Origin: Nitrospinae bacterium bin107 | GTDB lineage: Bacteria; UBA8248 | Length of the DNA stretch: 40,670 nt | Direction of reading: 5' to 3' | Assembly (NCBI GenBank): GCA_002238965.1 | Contig: MPNJ01000028.1 | Location: 1-40,670 of the forward strand | In this document: positions 24,952-34,403 of the stretch, one piece after another | How positions within the stretch are numbered: position 1 is the stretch's first letter | Layout of the letters: the number at the start of each line of letters is the position of its first letter | Program-made: the position numbers and the translations under genes | The notes under the pieces: generated by a model | The model's input: only the letters and a program-made list of their open reading frames with translations | Told to the model about the DNA's origin: nothing | The model's database searches: none

Positions 24952-25977
24952 TTGTTGGAGAACCTGGCGGAAAAAAGAAGAGTGCTCATCGTGCTGGGCG
25001 TCTTCGTCGCTCTCGGAGTCATAACGCCGTTTCTCGACCTCTTCATGCAGAGTCTGGTGACGGAGATTCTGGTCTTCGGCATCCTCGCCATGAGCCTGGA
25101 CCTGCTGCTGGGGTTCACCGGGCTGGCCTCTCTGGGACACGCCGCCTATTTCGGCGTCGCCTCCTACACCACGGCCATCATCATGACGAAAGAAGACTGG
25201 ACGTGGACCTTCGCCGCCTTCCAGTGGGCGGACTCGCTGGGGCTGGGCCTTTTCTACATCTTCATATTCGCGTTGATCGTCGCCACGGCCTTCGCCGCGT
25301 TCTTCGGTTTTCTGGCCATCCGCGCGGTGGGCGTGTATTTCCTGATGATCACCCTCTCTCTCGCCATGGTCATCTGGGGTCTGGCTTACCGCTGGAGCGC
25401 CGTGACGGAAGGGGACAACGGCATCAACGTGCTGGGGAGACCTTCTCTGTTCGGCTTATCGCTGGAATCGGAAATGCCGTTCTTCTACTTCACGCTCGCG
25501 GTGTTCCTGATCTGCCTGGGCCTGATGTACATGTTCGTGAGAAGCCCTTTTGGAAAAACGCTGGTCGGCATCAGGGAGCGCGAGGAGCGCATGCAAATGC
25601 TCGGCTACAACATCTGGCTCCACAAATACCTCGCGTTCATCATCGCGGGCGTATTCAGCGGCGTGGCGGGCGTGATGTGGACGCTGTTCAACCTCTTCGT
25701 GAGTCCGCCGGACATCGAACTCATCACCTCGGCCGAGGCGCTCTTCATGGTGGCGCTGGGCGGACCCGCCACGTTGATCGGCCCGGTGATCGGATCGGCC
25801 ATCATCCGCTCGCTGCAGCAGTTCATCAGCATCTACGTGGAGCGCTGGCCGCTGATTCTGGGCGCCATCTACATCATCACCATCATGTTGGGACGCCTCT
25901 ACGGCGTCGAGGGAATACTCGGATTGTTCAGCAAGTTCCGCAAACCCGCCGCCCCGTCGGAAACCCCGGAGGGTTGA
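24952..25977 (+). CDS. LivM-type ABC transporter permease
   Basis: 341 residues, normal for LivM. The start is TTG at 24952 (a second TTG follows directly), with GGAAAGGG upstream and only three bases after the previous stop codon. Family marks: LAMSLDLLLGFTGLASLGHAAYFGV (about 43-67), TGDNGI-type loop (TEGDNGINVL), the ATPase-contact loop GIREREERMQMLGYN, and AEALFMVALGGPATLIGPV. About ten hydrophobic segments. Second channel half of the importer. Confidence 0.9.
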   Translation: MLENLAEKRRVLIVLGVFVALGVITPFLDLFMQSLVTEILVFGILAMSLDLLLGFTGLASLGHAAYFGVASYTTAIIMTKEDWTWTFAAFQWADSLGLGLFYIFIFALIVATAFAAFFGFLAIRAVGVYFLMITLSLAMVIWGLAYRWSAVTEGDNGINVLGRPSLFGLSLESEMPFFYFTLAVFLICLGLMYMFVRSPFGKTLVGIREREERMQMLGYNIWLHKYLAFIIAGVFSGVAGVMWTLFNLFVSPPDIELITSAEALFMVALGGPATLIGPVIGSAIIRSLQQFISIYVERWPLILGAIYIITIMLGRLYGVEGILGLFSKFRKPAAPSETPEG

Positions 25978-26030
25978 GGACGGCGCGGCACCGCGTCTCT
26001 GATTCGAGACGAAATGAGGGAGGAAAACAG

Positions 26031-27284
26031 ATGAAACGGAAATTTATCACCATCATCGCAGTGCTCGGCCTCGCCTTCTCAGTCAGCTTCGGCAGCGCCC
26101 AGGCGGCCGAGGTGCGCATCGGGTTCATCGCGCCGATGACGGGCATCTTCGCCCAGATCGGCAAGGACATGAGCAACGGCTTCAAGATGTACATGGCGCA
26201 CACGAAGAACAAGATGGGCCCACTGGACGTCAAGTTCATCCTCGAGGACTCGACCGGCAAGCCGGCCGTGAACGTGCGCAAGGCGCTCAAGCTCATCAAG
26301 CGCGACAAGGTGCACATGTTCATCGGCGGACTGCTGGCCAGCACCGGGTATGCGCTCGCTCCGGTGGCCAACCGCTTCAAGACGCCCTACATCTCGCCCG
26401 TGCCGGCTGCGGACGACCTCACCCAGCGCAAGCTCTTCAAGCACTTCCTGCGCAGCGGCTTCACGAGCAGCCAGAACAGCCATCCCCTCGGCGAGTGGGC
26501 CTACGACCAGGGCTACCGCAACGTGGTCACCATCGGCGCGGACTACGCTTTCGGCTACGAGACCGTGGGCGGCTTCCACAAGGCCTTCGAGGCGCGCGGC
26601 GGCAAGGTCGTCAAGAAGATCTGGGCGAAACTCGGCACCAAAGACTTCGGCCCCTATCTGCCGCAGATACCCAAGGACGCCGACGCCATCTTCACCCTGA
26701 TGGTCGGCCCCATGTCCCTGGCTTTCCCGAAGCAGTTCCGCGCCGCGGGCTTCAAGATGCCGATGCTCGGCGGCGTGACGAGCGCGGATGAGTTCATCCT
26801 GCCCAGCATGGGCGACGAGGCGCTCGGCTACGTGACGGCCGCGCAGTACAGCGCCGCCCTCGCGACGGACAAGAACAAGGCGTTCGTCAAGGAATACCAG
26901 CAGCGCTACGGGAAGATGGCCTCCTACTATTCGGAGACCTGCTACACCACGGGCCAGTGGGTGGACCTCGCACTCAAGAAAATCGGCTACAAGCCGGACA
27001 ACAAAGATGCGTTCCTCAAGGCGTTCAAGGCCATCCGCATCGACGCCATCAGAGGGCCGGTGTATCTGGACAAATACGGAAATCCGGTGCAGAACAGCTA
27101 CATCCGCAAGGTGACCCGCGTGAAGGGCGATCGCCTGGGTCTGGGCGTGAAGTCGAACTCGCTCTGGAACCTCGTGATCAAGACCTACCCGGCCGTGGGT
27201 CAGTTCTGGAAGTGGTCGGATAAGGATTTCCTGAAAGACCCTGTGTACAGCAAGAAGTTCCCGCCGTGCCCGCATTGTAAGTAA
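26031..27284 (+). CDS. ABC transporter periplasmic binding protein, LivK-like
   Basis: 417 residues; GGGAGGAAAACAG precedes ATG 26031. A cleavable Sec signal peptide (MKRKFITIIAVLGLAFSVSFG, then SAQA before AEVRIGF) is followed by a type I periplasmic-binding fold of the branched-chain-amino-acid (Peripla_BP_6) family: IGFIAPMTGIFAQIGKDMSNG at the start, PYISPVPAADDL, NVVTIGADYAFGYETVGGF. Longer than LivK (about 370) and shaped more like the binding proteins for aromatic or amide substrates, but the ligand cannot be named. It gives the importer its specificity. A longer frame reaching upstream is an accident of high GC. Confidence 0.9.
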   Translation: MKRKFITIIAVLGLAFSVSFGSAQAAEVRIGFIAPMTGIFAQIGKDMSNGFKMYMAHTKNKMGPLDVKFILEDSTGKPAVNVRKALKLIKRDKVHMFIGGLLASTGYALAPVANRFKTPYISPVPAADDLTQRKLFKHFLRSGFTSSQNSHPLGEWAYDQGYRNVVTIGADYAFGYETVGGFHKAFEARGGKVVKKIWAKLGTKDFGPYLPQIPKDADAIFTLMVGPMSLAFPKQFRAAGFKMPMLGGVTSADEFILPSMGDEALGYVTAAQYSAALATDKNKAFVKEYQQRYGKMASYYSETCYTTGQWVDLALKKIGYKPDNKDAFLKAFKAIRIDAIRGPVYLDKYGNPVQNSYIRKVTRVKGDRLGLGVKSNSLWNLVIKTYPAVGQFWKWSDKDFLKDPVYSKKFPPCPHCK

Positions 27285-27296
27285 GGGCGAATTATC

Positions 27297-27328
27297 CCGC
27301 CGTCCGGGTTTCACGGCCCGGGCGGCGG
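27297..27328 (+). terminator. Strong GC hairpin after the binding-protein gene
   Basis: Twelve-base arms (27297-27308 and 27317-27328) pair completely with one T-G wobble around an eight-base loop, 13 bases after the binding-protein stop and before the ATPase genes. There is no T-run, so it is more likely a partial terminator or an mRNA-stabilising hairpin that keeps binding protein more abundant than the ATPases, as seen in many importer operons. Confidence 0.5.
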
Positions 27329-27366
27329 ATTCGCGCCGGTAAACTTTTCGAAGGAGCAGTCACGTT

Positions 27367-28122
27367 TTGGCGAACGGGCAATCAGGGCTGGAGCTTGAGA
27401 ACGTCACCAAGCATTTCGGCGGCCTTCACGCCGTCGAGGACGTGAACCTGCGCCTGAACCTCGGCGAGCGTCGGGGAATCCTGGGGCCGAACGGAGCGGG
27501 CAAGACCACGCTGTTTCACCTGATAACGGGCGTGCTTCCGCTCACCTCGGGCCGCATTCGCCTTTTCGGACAGGACGTCTCGGGATGGCCTACCCACAAG
27601 CGCGTGGCCTTGGGCATGGCGCGCACCTTCCAGATCACCAGCCTTTTCCCCAAGCTCACCGTGCTCGAGAACGTTCTGCTCGCCGTGCAGGGCTTGCGGA
27701 AGATGAAAATGATGATGCTGAAACCGCTTTTCAAGTACAAGGACGTGTACGAAAAAGCCGAAAAACTGCTGAGTGACGTGAACTTCTGGCATTTGAGGGA
27801 TCAGGAGGTCCGCAACCTCTCCCATGGGGAGCAGCGCCAGCTCGAGATTGTCCTCGCCCTGGCAAGTGAGCCCAAGGTTTTGCTTCTCGACGAACCTTCC
27901 GCCGGCCTGGCCACGGGAGAATCCCACGAGATGGCCAATTTCCTGAAATCGCTCGACCCCGAAATCGCCATTCTCATCATCGAGCACGATCTGGACGTCA
28001 TATTCGGGGTCGTCTCCCACATCAGCGTTCTGCACTACGGCGAGGTTCTCGCCGAGGGGCCCAGCGACGACATCCGAAACGACCCCAAGGTGCAGGAAAT
28101 CTATCTCGGAAAGGCGGATTGA
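27367..28122 (+). CDS. LivG-type ABC transporter ATP-binding protein
   Basis: 251 residues from TTG 27367, set by AAGGAG ten bases upstream. Walker A GPNGAGKTT, Q-loop (ARTFQITSLFP), signature LSHGEQRQLE, Walker B VLLLDEPSAGL, switch His in IIEHDLDV. The EHDLDVIF and GEVLAEG segments are typical of LivG. One of two ATPases powering the importer at the inner membrane. The signature has SHGE instead of SGGE, as is common in LivG proteins. The LivF-type gene begins one base after its stop. Confidence 0.92.
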   Translation: MANGQSGLELENVTKHFGGLHAVEDVNLRLNLGERRGILGPNGAGKTTLFHLITGVLPLTSGRIRLFGQDVSGWPTHKRVALGMARTFQITSLFPKLTVLENVLLAVQGLRKMKMMMLKPLFKYKDVYEKAEKLLSDVNFWHLRDQEVRNLSHGEQRQLEIVLALASEPKVLLLDEPSAGLATGESHEMANFLKSLDPEIAILIIEHDLDVIFGVVSHISVLHYGEVLAEGPSDDIRNDPKVQEIYLGKAD

Positions 28123-28123
28123 C

Positions 28124-28834
28124 GTGTCCACCCTTCTGAGCGTGAACGACATCCATACCTACTACGGCGACTCCTACGTCCTTCAGGGCCTGAGCATCCA
28201 CGTCGACGAGGGGGAGACGCTGGGCATACTCGGAAGAAACGGCATGGGCAAGACGACGCTGATCAACTCGATCATGGGTTTCGTTCCGCCGAGACGAGGC
28301 GCCATTCATTTCCGGGGAGAGGACATCACCACCACGAACAGCTTCGACATCTCCAAAATGGGAATCGGGCTGTGCCCGCAGGGCAGGCGCGTGTTCCCGA
28401 CCCTCTCGGTGCGCGAAAACCTCCTGGTGGCCCAACAGGAGCACGACGTGGGCTACCGCTGGAATTTCAAGGAAGTCTACGAACTCTTCCCCCGTCTCGG
28501 GGAGCGCGCAGGTCAGCGGGCGGGTTCCCTCTCAGGCGGCGAGCAGCAGATGCTGGCCGTGGGCCGCGCCCTGATGACCAACCCGAGCTGCCTCATCATG
28601 GATGAACCCTCCGAAGGGCTCGCGCCCATGATCATCCAGGACATCGGAAACGCCATACAGTCGCTCAAGGCCGAAGGACTCGCCGTCGTACTCGTGGAGC
28701 AGAACGCCGCCTTCGCCGTAAAGACGGTGGACAGGGTTTGCGTCATCGCGAACGGAAAAGTCGTCTACGAATCTTCGCCGCAGGAATTGTGGGCGAATGA
28801 GGAAGTCAGGAAAACCCACCTGGGAATCGGTTGA
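28124..28834 (+). CDS. LivF-type ABC transporter ATP-binding protein
   Basis: 236 residues from GTG 28124. Walker A GRNGMGKTT, signature LSGGEQQMLA, Walker B CLIMDEPSEGLAP, switch region VLVEQNAAFA, and the LivF C-terminus WANEEVRKTHLGIG. Second ATPase and last gene of the importer operon (TGA-C-GTG junction with the previous gene). Its 3' end and the following 60 bases have diverged look-alikes at about 31400-31500 and 34480-34540, suggesting this gene's end was carried along in the tandem duplications downstream. Confidence 0.92.
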   Translation: MSTLLSVNDIHTYYGDSYVLQGLSIHVDEGETLGILGRNGMGKTTLINSIMGFVPPRRGAIHFRGEDITTTNSFDISKMGIGLCPQGRRVFPTLSVRENLLVAQQEHDVGYRWNFKEVYELFPRLGERAGQRAGSLSGGEQQMLAVGRALMTNPSCLIMDEPSEGLAPMIIQDIGNAIQSLKAEGLAVVLVEQNAAFAVKTVDRVCVIANGKVVYESSPQELWANEEVRKTHLGIG

Positions 28835-29054
28835 AGAAACCCTCGCGCAACAGAATCCATTCATAGTATTCTTGTGTCGTTGTGACGGAAAGTAAAACTA
28901 CAAATGAAGAGGTGTCCCGATTTTCACATAAGGAGATGAGGCAGAACACTTGCCGCGTCTCTCCCCATCATCCGAAGGAAGCCCGGCCTTGACGAGGGCG
29001 CCGTGGACCTGAATTGACGAACCCGCCGCCATACTCTACGGAAATTCCAAGACG

Positions 29055-31343
29055 ATGATTTCCGTACTATTGGACCGCTATACAAACGCCGTTCTACGCT
29101 ATCGTTGGCCGGTTATCGCGATCGCCACGCTGATCATGCTGCTCACGGGTGTCGGCGCGCTCTTCATCGGCGTCACGAACGACTACCGCATCTTGTTCAG
29201 CGAAGAAAATCCACAGTACGCCGATTTCAAGGCGCTCGAAAACATTTTTTCCACATCCAACATGGCGTTCATCGCCATCGCTCCACGAGGGGGCTCGGTG
29301 TTCACCCGAGAAGCGCTCGCCGCTCTCGAGGAATTAACCGAAGCCGCGTGGCGAACACCCCATTCCAGACGGGTCGACTCACTTACGAACTATACCCATA
29401 GCCGGGCGAAGGGAGATGAGCTGATCGTCGAGCCGCTCGTCGATGATGCGCGCTCGCTGAGCGATGCCGATCTCGCGCGAATCAGGAAAATCGCGCTCGA
29501 GTCGCGCGATCTGCCCGGTCGTCTGGTCTCCCGGGAGGGGCATGTGGCCGGGCTGGCGGTCACTTTCGTCCTGCCCGACGACATGGACGCTGCGGTGGTC
29601 TCTATAAACGATTACCTGAACGCTATCTTGAAGAAAGCCGGGGCCAGATACCCGGAAATCGCCTACTACCTGAGCGGTGACGTGATCAGTAACCGCACCT
29701 TCTCCGTGGCGACTTACAATGATTTCGTCTACCTGGCTCCAATCGTGTTCATCATGATCGTTGTCATCAGCACACTTCTTTTGCGCTCGTTTCTCGGCAC
29801 GTTTTCCATCATCGTCGTGATCGGGTTCGTCATCTTCAACACGATGGGGATTGCGGGCTGGCTCGGCACGGTGTTCAGCCCCACAAATGCCGGCGTACCG
29901 ACCATTGTCATGGCGACATGCGTCGCCCATTCAATCCACATCATCACGACCACGCTGCTGGGCATGGACCATGGGTTGGACAAGGATGCAGCGATTGCCG
30001 AATCGCTTCGGAGCAACGCATGGCCGGTGTTCCTGACTTCGATCACGACCGCGATCGGATTCCTGAGCCTGAACTACTCGGATTCGCCTCCCGCCCGTAT
30101 TCTGGGAAATCTCGTGGCGCTCGGCGTGCTGTGGGCCTTCGTCTACTCGATGACCCTGCTGCCGGCCGTACTTTCGATTCTGCCGTTGCGCGCACGCCGA
30201 ATCCCCTCCGGCAAATCCCCTTTTTTCGTCCGATTCGGCGCTTTCGTGGTCAAGCGCCGGGCGTTCCTGCTCTGTTTCGTCGCCGTTCTGACGGCTGTCC
30301 TCATCACAGGCATTCCCCGCAACGAGTTGACCGACAGATGGGCGCACTATTTCGACGAGCGCTACCGGTTCCGCCGCGATTCGGATTTCATCTTTGATAA
30401 CCTGAACAGCATGAATTTCCTGGAATACGCGCTCAAGGCGGGGCGCGAAGGCGGCATCACCGAGCCTGAATACCTGAAAAAAGTCGAGGCCTTCGCCAAT
30501 TGGTACCGGGAACAGCCGGAAGTGAGCCACGTCCAGGCTTTTACGGACATCATGAAGCGCCTGAACAAGAACATGCACGGCGACGACCCGGCCTACTACA
30601 GGCTCCCAAATGATCCGAAGCTCGCCGCGCAATATCTTCTGCTATATGAGTTCTCGCTTCCCTTCGGCATGGACCTCAACGACCGCATCGACGTCGCCAA
30701 ATCCACGACGCGAATGAGCGTCATGGTTCGCAACCGATCCTCCAAGGATCAGCGCGAACTCGACGAGCGCGCCAAAGCCTGGCTCAACGCCAACATACCC
30801 GAATTCGCTTCCGAGGCATCCGGCATCACCATGATCTTCGCCCATCTATCGCTCAGAAACATCCACGGCATGCTGCGCGGCACGATCATCGCCATGCTGA
30901 TTATCTCTTTACTCCTGATCTGGGTTTTCAAAAGCGTTCGGCTGGGGCTCATCAGCCTCGTGCCCAACTTTCTCCCCGCCGCCATGACATTCGGACTGTG
31001 GGGCTATCTGGTCGGCCAGGTGGACTTTGCCGGCTCGTTGATGACCGCCATCGCGTTCGGAATCATCGTGGACGATACGATTCACTTCATGAGCCGATAT
31101 CAAAAAGCCCGCCGGATGGGCTTCCCCGCGCCTGGAGCCGTGCGCGCCGCCTTTCGGATCGTGGGCCAGGCGCTATGGACGACGACGGCGGTATTGTCAC
31201 TCAGCTTTCTGGTGTTCGCCACATCGGGGTTCCACGGCAGCAGGACGCTCGGCCTGATGGTGGCGATCACGCTCGTATTCGCGCTCCTGGCCGATTTCCT
31301 GCTCCTGCCGACTCTGCTGATGGCTCTCGACCGGAAGAAGTGA
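29055..31343 (+). CDS. RND/MMPL-family transporter, copy 1
   Basis: 762 residues; ATG start with weak GGAAATTCC upstream. Two similar halves, each with one membrane segment, a large periplasmic domain and five further segments, as in MMPL/HpnN-type exporters. The C-half has the proton-relay motif GIIVDDTIHFMSRY; in the N-half the matching position is His292 (VAHSIHI), where copy 3 has Asp. Family members export lipids, hopanoids or other hydrophobic compounds using the proton gradient. Conserved with copies 2 and 3: TNDYRILF, SRVDSLTNYTHSRA-type, ARIRKIAL, LNKNMHGDDPA. Unlike them it has no oxygenase gene directly upstream; a 220-base gap follows the ABC ATPase gene. Confidence 0.9.
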   Translation: MISVLLDRYTNAVLRYRWPVIAIATLIMLLTGVGALFIGVTNDYRILFSEENPQYADFKALENIFSTSNMAFIAIAPRGGSVFTREALAALEELTEAAWRTPHSRRVDSLTNYTHSRAKGDELIVEPLVDDARSLSDADLARIRKIALESRDLPGRLVSREGHVAGLAVTFVLPDDMDAAVVSINDYLNAILKKAGARYPEIAYYLSGDVISNRTFSVATYNDFVYLAPIVFIMIVVISTLLLRSFLGTFSIIVVIGFVIFNTMGIAGWLGTVFSPTNAGVPTIVMATCVAHSIHIITTTLLGMDHGLDKDAAIAESLRSNAWPVFLTSITTAIGFLSLNYSDSPPARILGNLVALGVLWAFVYSMTLLPAVLSILPLRARRIPSGKSPFFVRFGAFVVKRRAFLLCFVAVLTAVLITGIPRNELTDRWAHYFDERYRFRRDSDFIFDNLNSMNFLEYALKAGREGGITEPEYLKKVEAFANWYREQPEVSHVQAFTDIMKRLNKNMHGDDPAYYRLPNDPKLAAQYLLLYEFSLPFGMDLNDRIDVAKSTTRMSVMVRNRSSKDQRELDERAKAWLNANIPEFASEASGITMIFAHLSLRNIHGMLRGTIIAMLIISLLLIWVFKSVRLGLISLVPNFLPAAMTFGLWGYLVGQVDFAGSLMTAIAFGIIVDDTIHFMSRYQKARRMGFPAPGAVRAAFRIVGQALWTTTAVLSLSFLVFATSGFHGSRTLGLMVAITLVFALLADFLLLPTLLMALDRKK

Positions 31344-31719
31344 TGGGCCGGATCGCTTCACCCGTGAGGTAAAGGGCTCAAGAATATGAATGAATCCTCA
31401 GCGGAGAGATTGAGAGTGTACGGGGAAGCCGGAAAAATCCGCCCGGGAATCGGCTGAAATATCTCTTGCGCTGTGAATGGAATTGACAGTATATTCAAGA
31501 AACCATGAGGAAACCATAAAAGATACTGAAACAAATAGTTGCTGATGAAACTTTAAGAGTCAGATAGGATTCGAACGGCTTTTCGAAAGTATACTTACAG
31601 CATTGTTCCAGCGGGACTCAATGAGTAGACGCACATGACTTTCGAAGGCCGCATTCATTTTTCACCACGGTAGGGATTCGTGGAAACACGGACTGAACTT
31701 CCGGGGAAACCTTACGGCG
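31344..31719. other. Leader of duplicated module 1, with a decayed ABC-ATPase tail
   Basis: No intact gene. Bases 31405-31457 translate as ERLRVYGEAGKIRPGIG-stop, which aligns with the ABC ATPase end ELWANEEVRKTHLGIG-stop, and the following 40 bases resemble the sequence after that gene. From about 31520 the leader resembles the leader of module 2 (AAATAGTTGC, GACGGCTTTTC-type and GACTCAATGAG blocks). Bases 31344-31375 resemble the sequences after the other RND genes. Confidence 0.5.
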
Positions 31720-32078
31720 ATGCAAGTACCATCCTCCTACGTTGAAGGCTACGAGCAAAGGGCCCGTCCTCACGATCAGGAACTGGCGGACCTCTACATC
31801 GGGCATACCACCATCGGCGATCCCCTTCTGGACCCGATAATGGAGGAGTTATCTTCGATGCCCGCCTATGAACTGCACGCGTTTGTCGAGGCGGGCATCG
31901 AAGGGCATGACGGCGTTCTCCGGTATGCGCCGCAACCCCTTCGCGATTTTTGCATAGCAAGCAAATCGTCAAATCCCAGAATTTTTCGCAGCTTCTGCAG
32001 ATTTCGGTATACGACGAGGGTGGTATCAGCTACCGTTTGCCCGACCAAGTCAAAGCGTCGGAATCGAGCAAGTGGTAA
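31720..32078 (+). pseudogene. DUF2236 (MpaB-like) oxygenase gene with internal deletion
   Basis: Residues 1-66 from ATG 31720 (SSYVEGYEQRARPHDQELAD onward) match the N-terminus of the intact gene at 36933 closely. After PQPLRDF the sequence jumps to DNA matching the last 44 codons of that gene (from GCATAGCAAGCAAATCG to the TGGTAA end at 32078), but in another reading frame. About 280 codons, including the whole putative haem-binding core, are lost. The parental edges share short TTT-containing microhomology (GATTTCTT and GCTTTCTG), fitting slippage or end-joining. The open frame from 31720 runs on out of frame to 32127 and is not a real product. Confidence 0.85.
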
Positions 32079-32123
32079 GCGATGTCCGCATCCGCGCCCG
32101 ACCCGTGCCGAGGTGATACGCAC

Positions 32124-34403
32124 GTGAAACTGGACCGCTATATCGACGCCGTTTTGCGCCACCGGTGGCTGGTGGTCGCGCTGGCCGTGTTGATTCTGCT
32201 GATCACGGGGGCGGGTGGGCGCTTCATCAAGACCACGAACGACTACCGCATCATGTTCGGCAAAGACAACCCCCAGCTCGCCGCCTTCAGGGCGCTTGAG
32301 AAAACCTTCTCCACTTCCGACACCGCGCTCATCGCCGTCGCGCCCCGAAGGGGTTCGGTGTTCACCAAGGAGGCGCTCGGCGCGCTCGAGGAATTGACCC
32401 AAACCGCGTGGAAGACGCCGCATTCGAGCCGGGTCGATTCCCTCACGAACTACAACCACAGCCGGGCGGAGGGGGATGACCTGATCGTCGAGCCGCTCGT
32501 CGACGACGCGAGCGCGCTGAGCGACGCCGACCTTGCGCGAATCCGGAAAATCGCGCTGGGCGCCACTGAAATCGCCGGACGCCTCGTCTCCCGTGACGGA
32601 CGCGTGGGCGGGCTGGCGATCACTTTCATCCTGCCGGACGACCTCGACGCCGCGGTGATCGAGATAAGCGATTATCTGAACGCAGCTCTCAAGAAGGCCC
32701 GCGCGAAATACCCGAACATCTCCTTTCACCTGACCGGCGACGTCATCATGCACCGCGCCTTCGCCGACGTCACGAAAGAAGAGCTGGAAACGCTCATGCC
32801 GCTCGTGTTCCTCATGATCATCATCGCCACGGCGCTTCTTATGCGCTCGGTGCTGGGCACGCTGGCCATCGTCGTCTCCATCGTATTCATCCTCATAAAC
32901 ACGCTGGGGGTCGCAGGCTGGATCGGGTCGGTATTCAGCCCTACGAATTCGGGCGTGCCGATCATCATCATGGCTATTTCCGTCGCGAACTCGATTCACA
33001 TCGTCACGGCCACACTGCTGGGCATGGGAAACGGCCTCGACAAGAATGCGTCGATCGCGGCATCGCTCCGGAGCAACGCCTGGCCGGTGTTTCTGACTTC
33101 GCTCACGACGGCGATCGGTTTTTTAAGCCTGAACACGTCCGATTCACCGCCCTTTCACGTCCTGGGCAACCTCGTGGCGCTCGGCGTGCTGTTCTCCTTC
33201 GTCTACGCCATGACGCTGTTGCCGGCGCTGCTCTCGATTCTTCCGCTGCGCGCGCGCCGAATTTCGTCCGAGAAATCCTCCTTTTTCGATCGTTTCGGCA
33301 ACTTCGTCGTAGAACGCCGCGTGCTTCTGCTCACGTTCGTCGCGGTTCTGACGCTCGTCCTCATCAGCGGCATTCCCCGAAACGAACTGACCGAGAGATG
33401 GGCGCACTACTTCGACGAGCGCTATGAGTTCCGGCGCGACACGGATTTCGTATTCGACAACCTGACCGGCCTGGATTCGCTGGAATACTCGCTCAAGTCG
33501 GGGCGCGAAGGCGGCATCACCGACCCTGAATACCTCAAAAAAGTCGAGGCCTTCGCCGAATGGTGCCGGAAGCAGCCGAAGGTGAGCCACGTGCGGGCCT
33601 TCTCGGACATCATGAAGCGCCTGAACAAGAACATGCACGGAGACGACCCGGCTTTTTTCAAAATCCCGGAGGACCCCAAACTCGCCGCGCAATATCTGCT
33701 GCTTTACGAGTTTTCACTCCCCTTCGGCATGGACCTCAACAACCGCATCGATGTCTCTAAATCCACGACGCGCATGACCGTGGTGATCCGCAGCCTCTCC
33801 TCCAAGGACCAGCGCGATTTCGACGAGCATGCGCAAGCCTGGCTCCGCGCCAACATACCCGAATTCGCACAGGAAGCGTCAGGCATCACCATGGTCTTCG
33901 CTCACCTCACGCTCAGAAACATCCACAGCATGCTGCGCGGCACGATAATCGCCATGGCCCTCATTTCATTGATCTTGATCCTGGTCTTCAAAAACGTGCG
34001 GCTGGGCCTCATCAGCCTCGTGCCCAACTTCATTCCCGCCGCCATGACCTTCGGCCTGTGGGGCCATCTGGTCGGCCGCGTGGGTCTCGCAGGCTCCGTG
34101 ATGACAGCGATCGCATTCGGGATCATCGTGGACGACACGATTCACTTTTTGAGCAAGTATCTGAGACATCGCCGCGAGGGCCTCTCCGCGACTGAGGCCG
34201 TGCGCGCCGTCTTTCACACCGTGGGCCACGCGCTATGGACGACGACCGCGGTCTTGTCACTCGGTTTTCTGGTGTTCGCCTCATCGGGGTTCGAGGTCAG
34301 CTGGGCGCTCGGCCTGATGGTGGCGATCACGCTCGTCTTCGCCCTGCTGGCGGATTTTCTGCTTCTGCCGACACTGCTGATGCTTCTCGACCGGAAAGAG
34401 TAA
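32124..34403 (+). CDS. RND/MMPL-family transporter, copy 2
   Basis: 759 residues from GTG 32124, chosen because GAGGTGA lies nine bases upstream and copy 3 starts at the same point (VQLDRYIDAV against VKLDRYIDAV); ATG 32082 is an in-frame alternative adding 14 residues. Same two-half, twelve-segment layout as copy 1. The C-half relay motif is GIIVDDTIHFLSKY; the N-half site reads SVANSIHIV, with Asn at the position of copy 3's Asp289. Very similar to copies 1 and 3 throughout, including the periplasmic blocks SRVDSLTNYNHSRAEGDDLI and LNKNMHGDDPA. It follows the broken oxygenase gene by 45 bases, the same junction that joins the intact pair downstream. Confidence 0.9.
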   Translation: MKLDRYIDAVLRHRWLVVALAVLILLITGAGGRFIKTTNDYRIMFGKDNPQLAAFRALEKTFSTSDTALIAVAPRRGSVFTKEALGALEELTQTAWKTPHSSRVDSLTNYNHSRAEGDDLIVEPLVDDASALSDADLARIRKIALGATEIAGRLVSRDGRVGGLAITFILPDDLDAAVIEISDYLNAALKKARAKYPNISFHLTGDVIMHRAFADVTKEELETLMPLVFLMIIIATALLMRSVLGTLAIVVSIVFILINTLGVAGWIGSVFSPTNSGVPIIIMAISVANSIHIVTATLLGMGNGLDKNASIAASLRSNAWPVFLTSLTTAIGFLSLNTSDSPPFHVLGNLVALGVLFSFVYAMTLLPALLSILPLRARRISSEKSSFFDRFGNFVVERRVLLLTFVAVLTLVLISGIPRNELTERWAHYFDERYEFRRDTDFVFDNLTGLDSLEYSLKSGREGGITDPEYLKKVEAFAEWCRKQPKVSHVRAFSDIMKRLNKNMHGDDPAFFKIPEDPKLAAQYLLLYEFSLPFGMDLNNRIDVSKSTTRMTVVIRSLSSKDQRDFDEHAQAWLRANIPEFAQEASGITMVFAHLTLRNIHSMLRGTIIAMALISLILILVFKNVRLGLISLVPNFIPAAMTFGLWGHLVGRVGLAGSVMTAIAFGIIVDDTIHFLSKYLRHRREGLSATEAVRAVFHTVGHALWTTTAVLSLGFLVFASSGFEVSWALGLMVAITLVFALLADFLLLPTLLMLLDRKE

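Noticed and set aside
24081-26030. Long N-terminal extension of the binding protein
   Set aside because: The frame happens to be open across the two permease genes, but the true start at 26031 has a strong ribosome-binding site and a signal peptide.
28835-29054. Hidden oxygenase gene or remnant before RND copy 1
   Set aside because: I looked for DUF2236 motifs (SAYVEGYE, FVHAR, GYLMGIP) in all frames and saw none; any original copy is gone.
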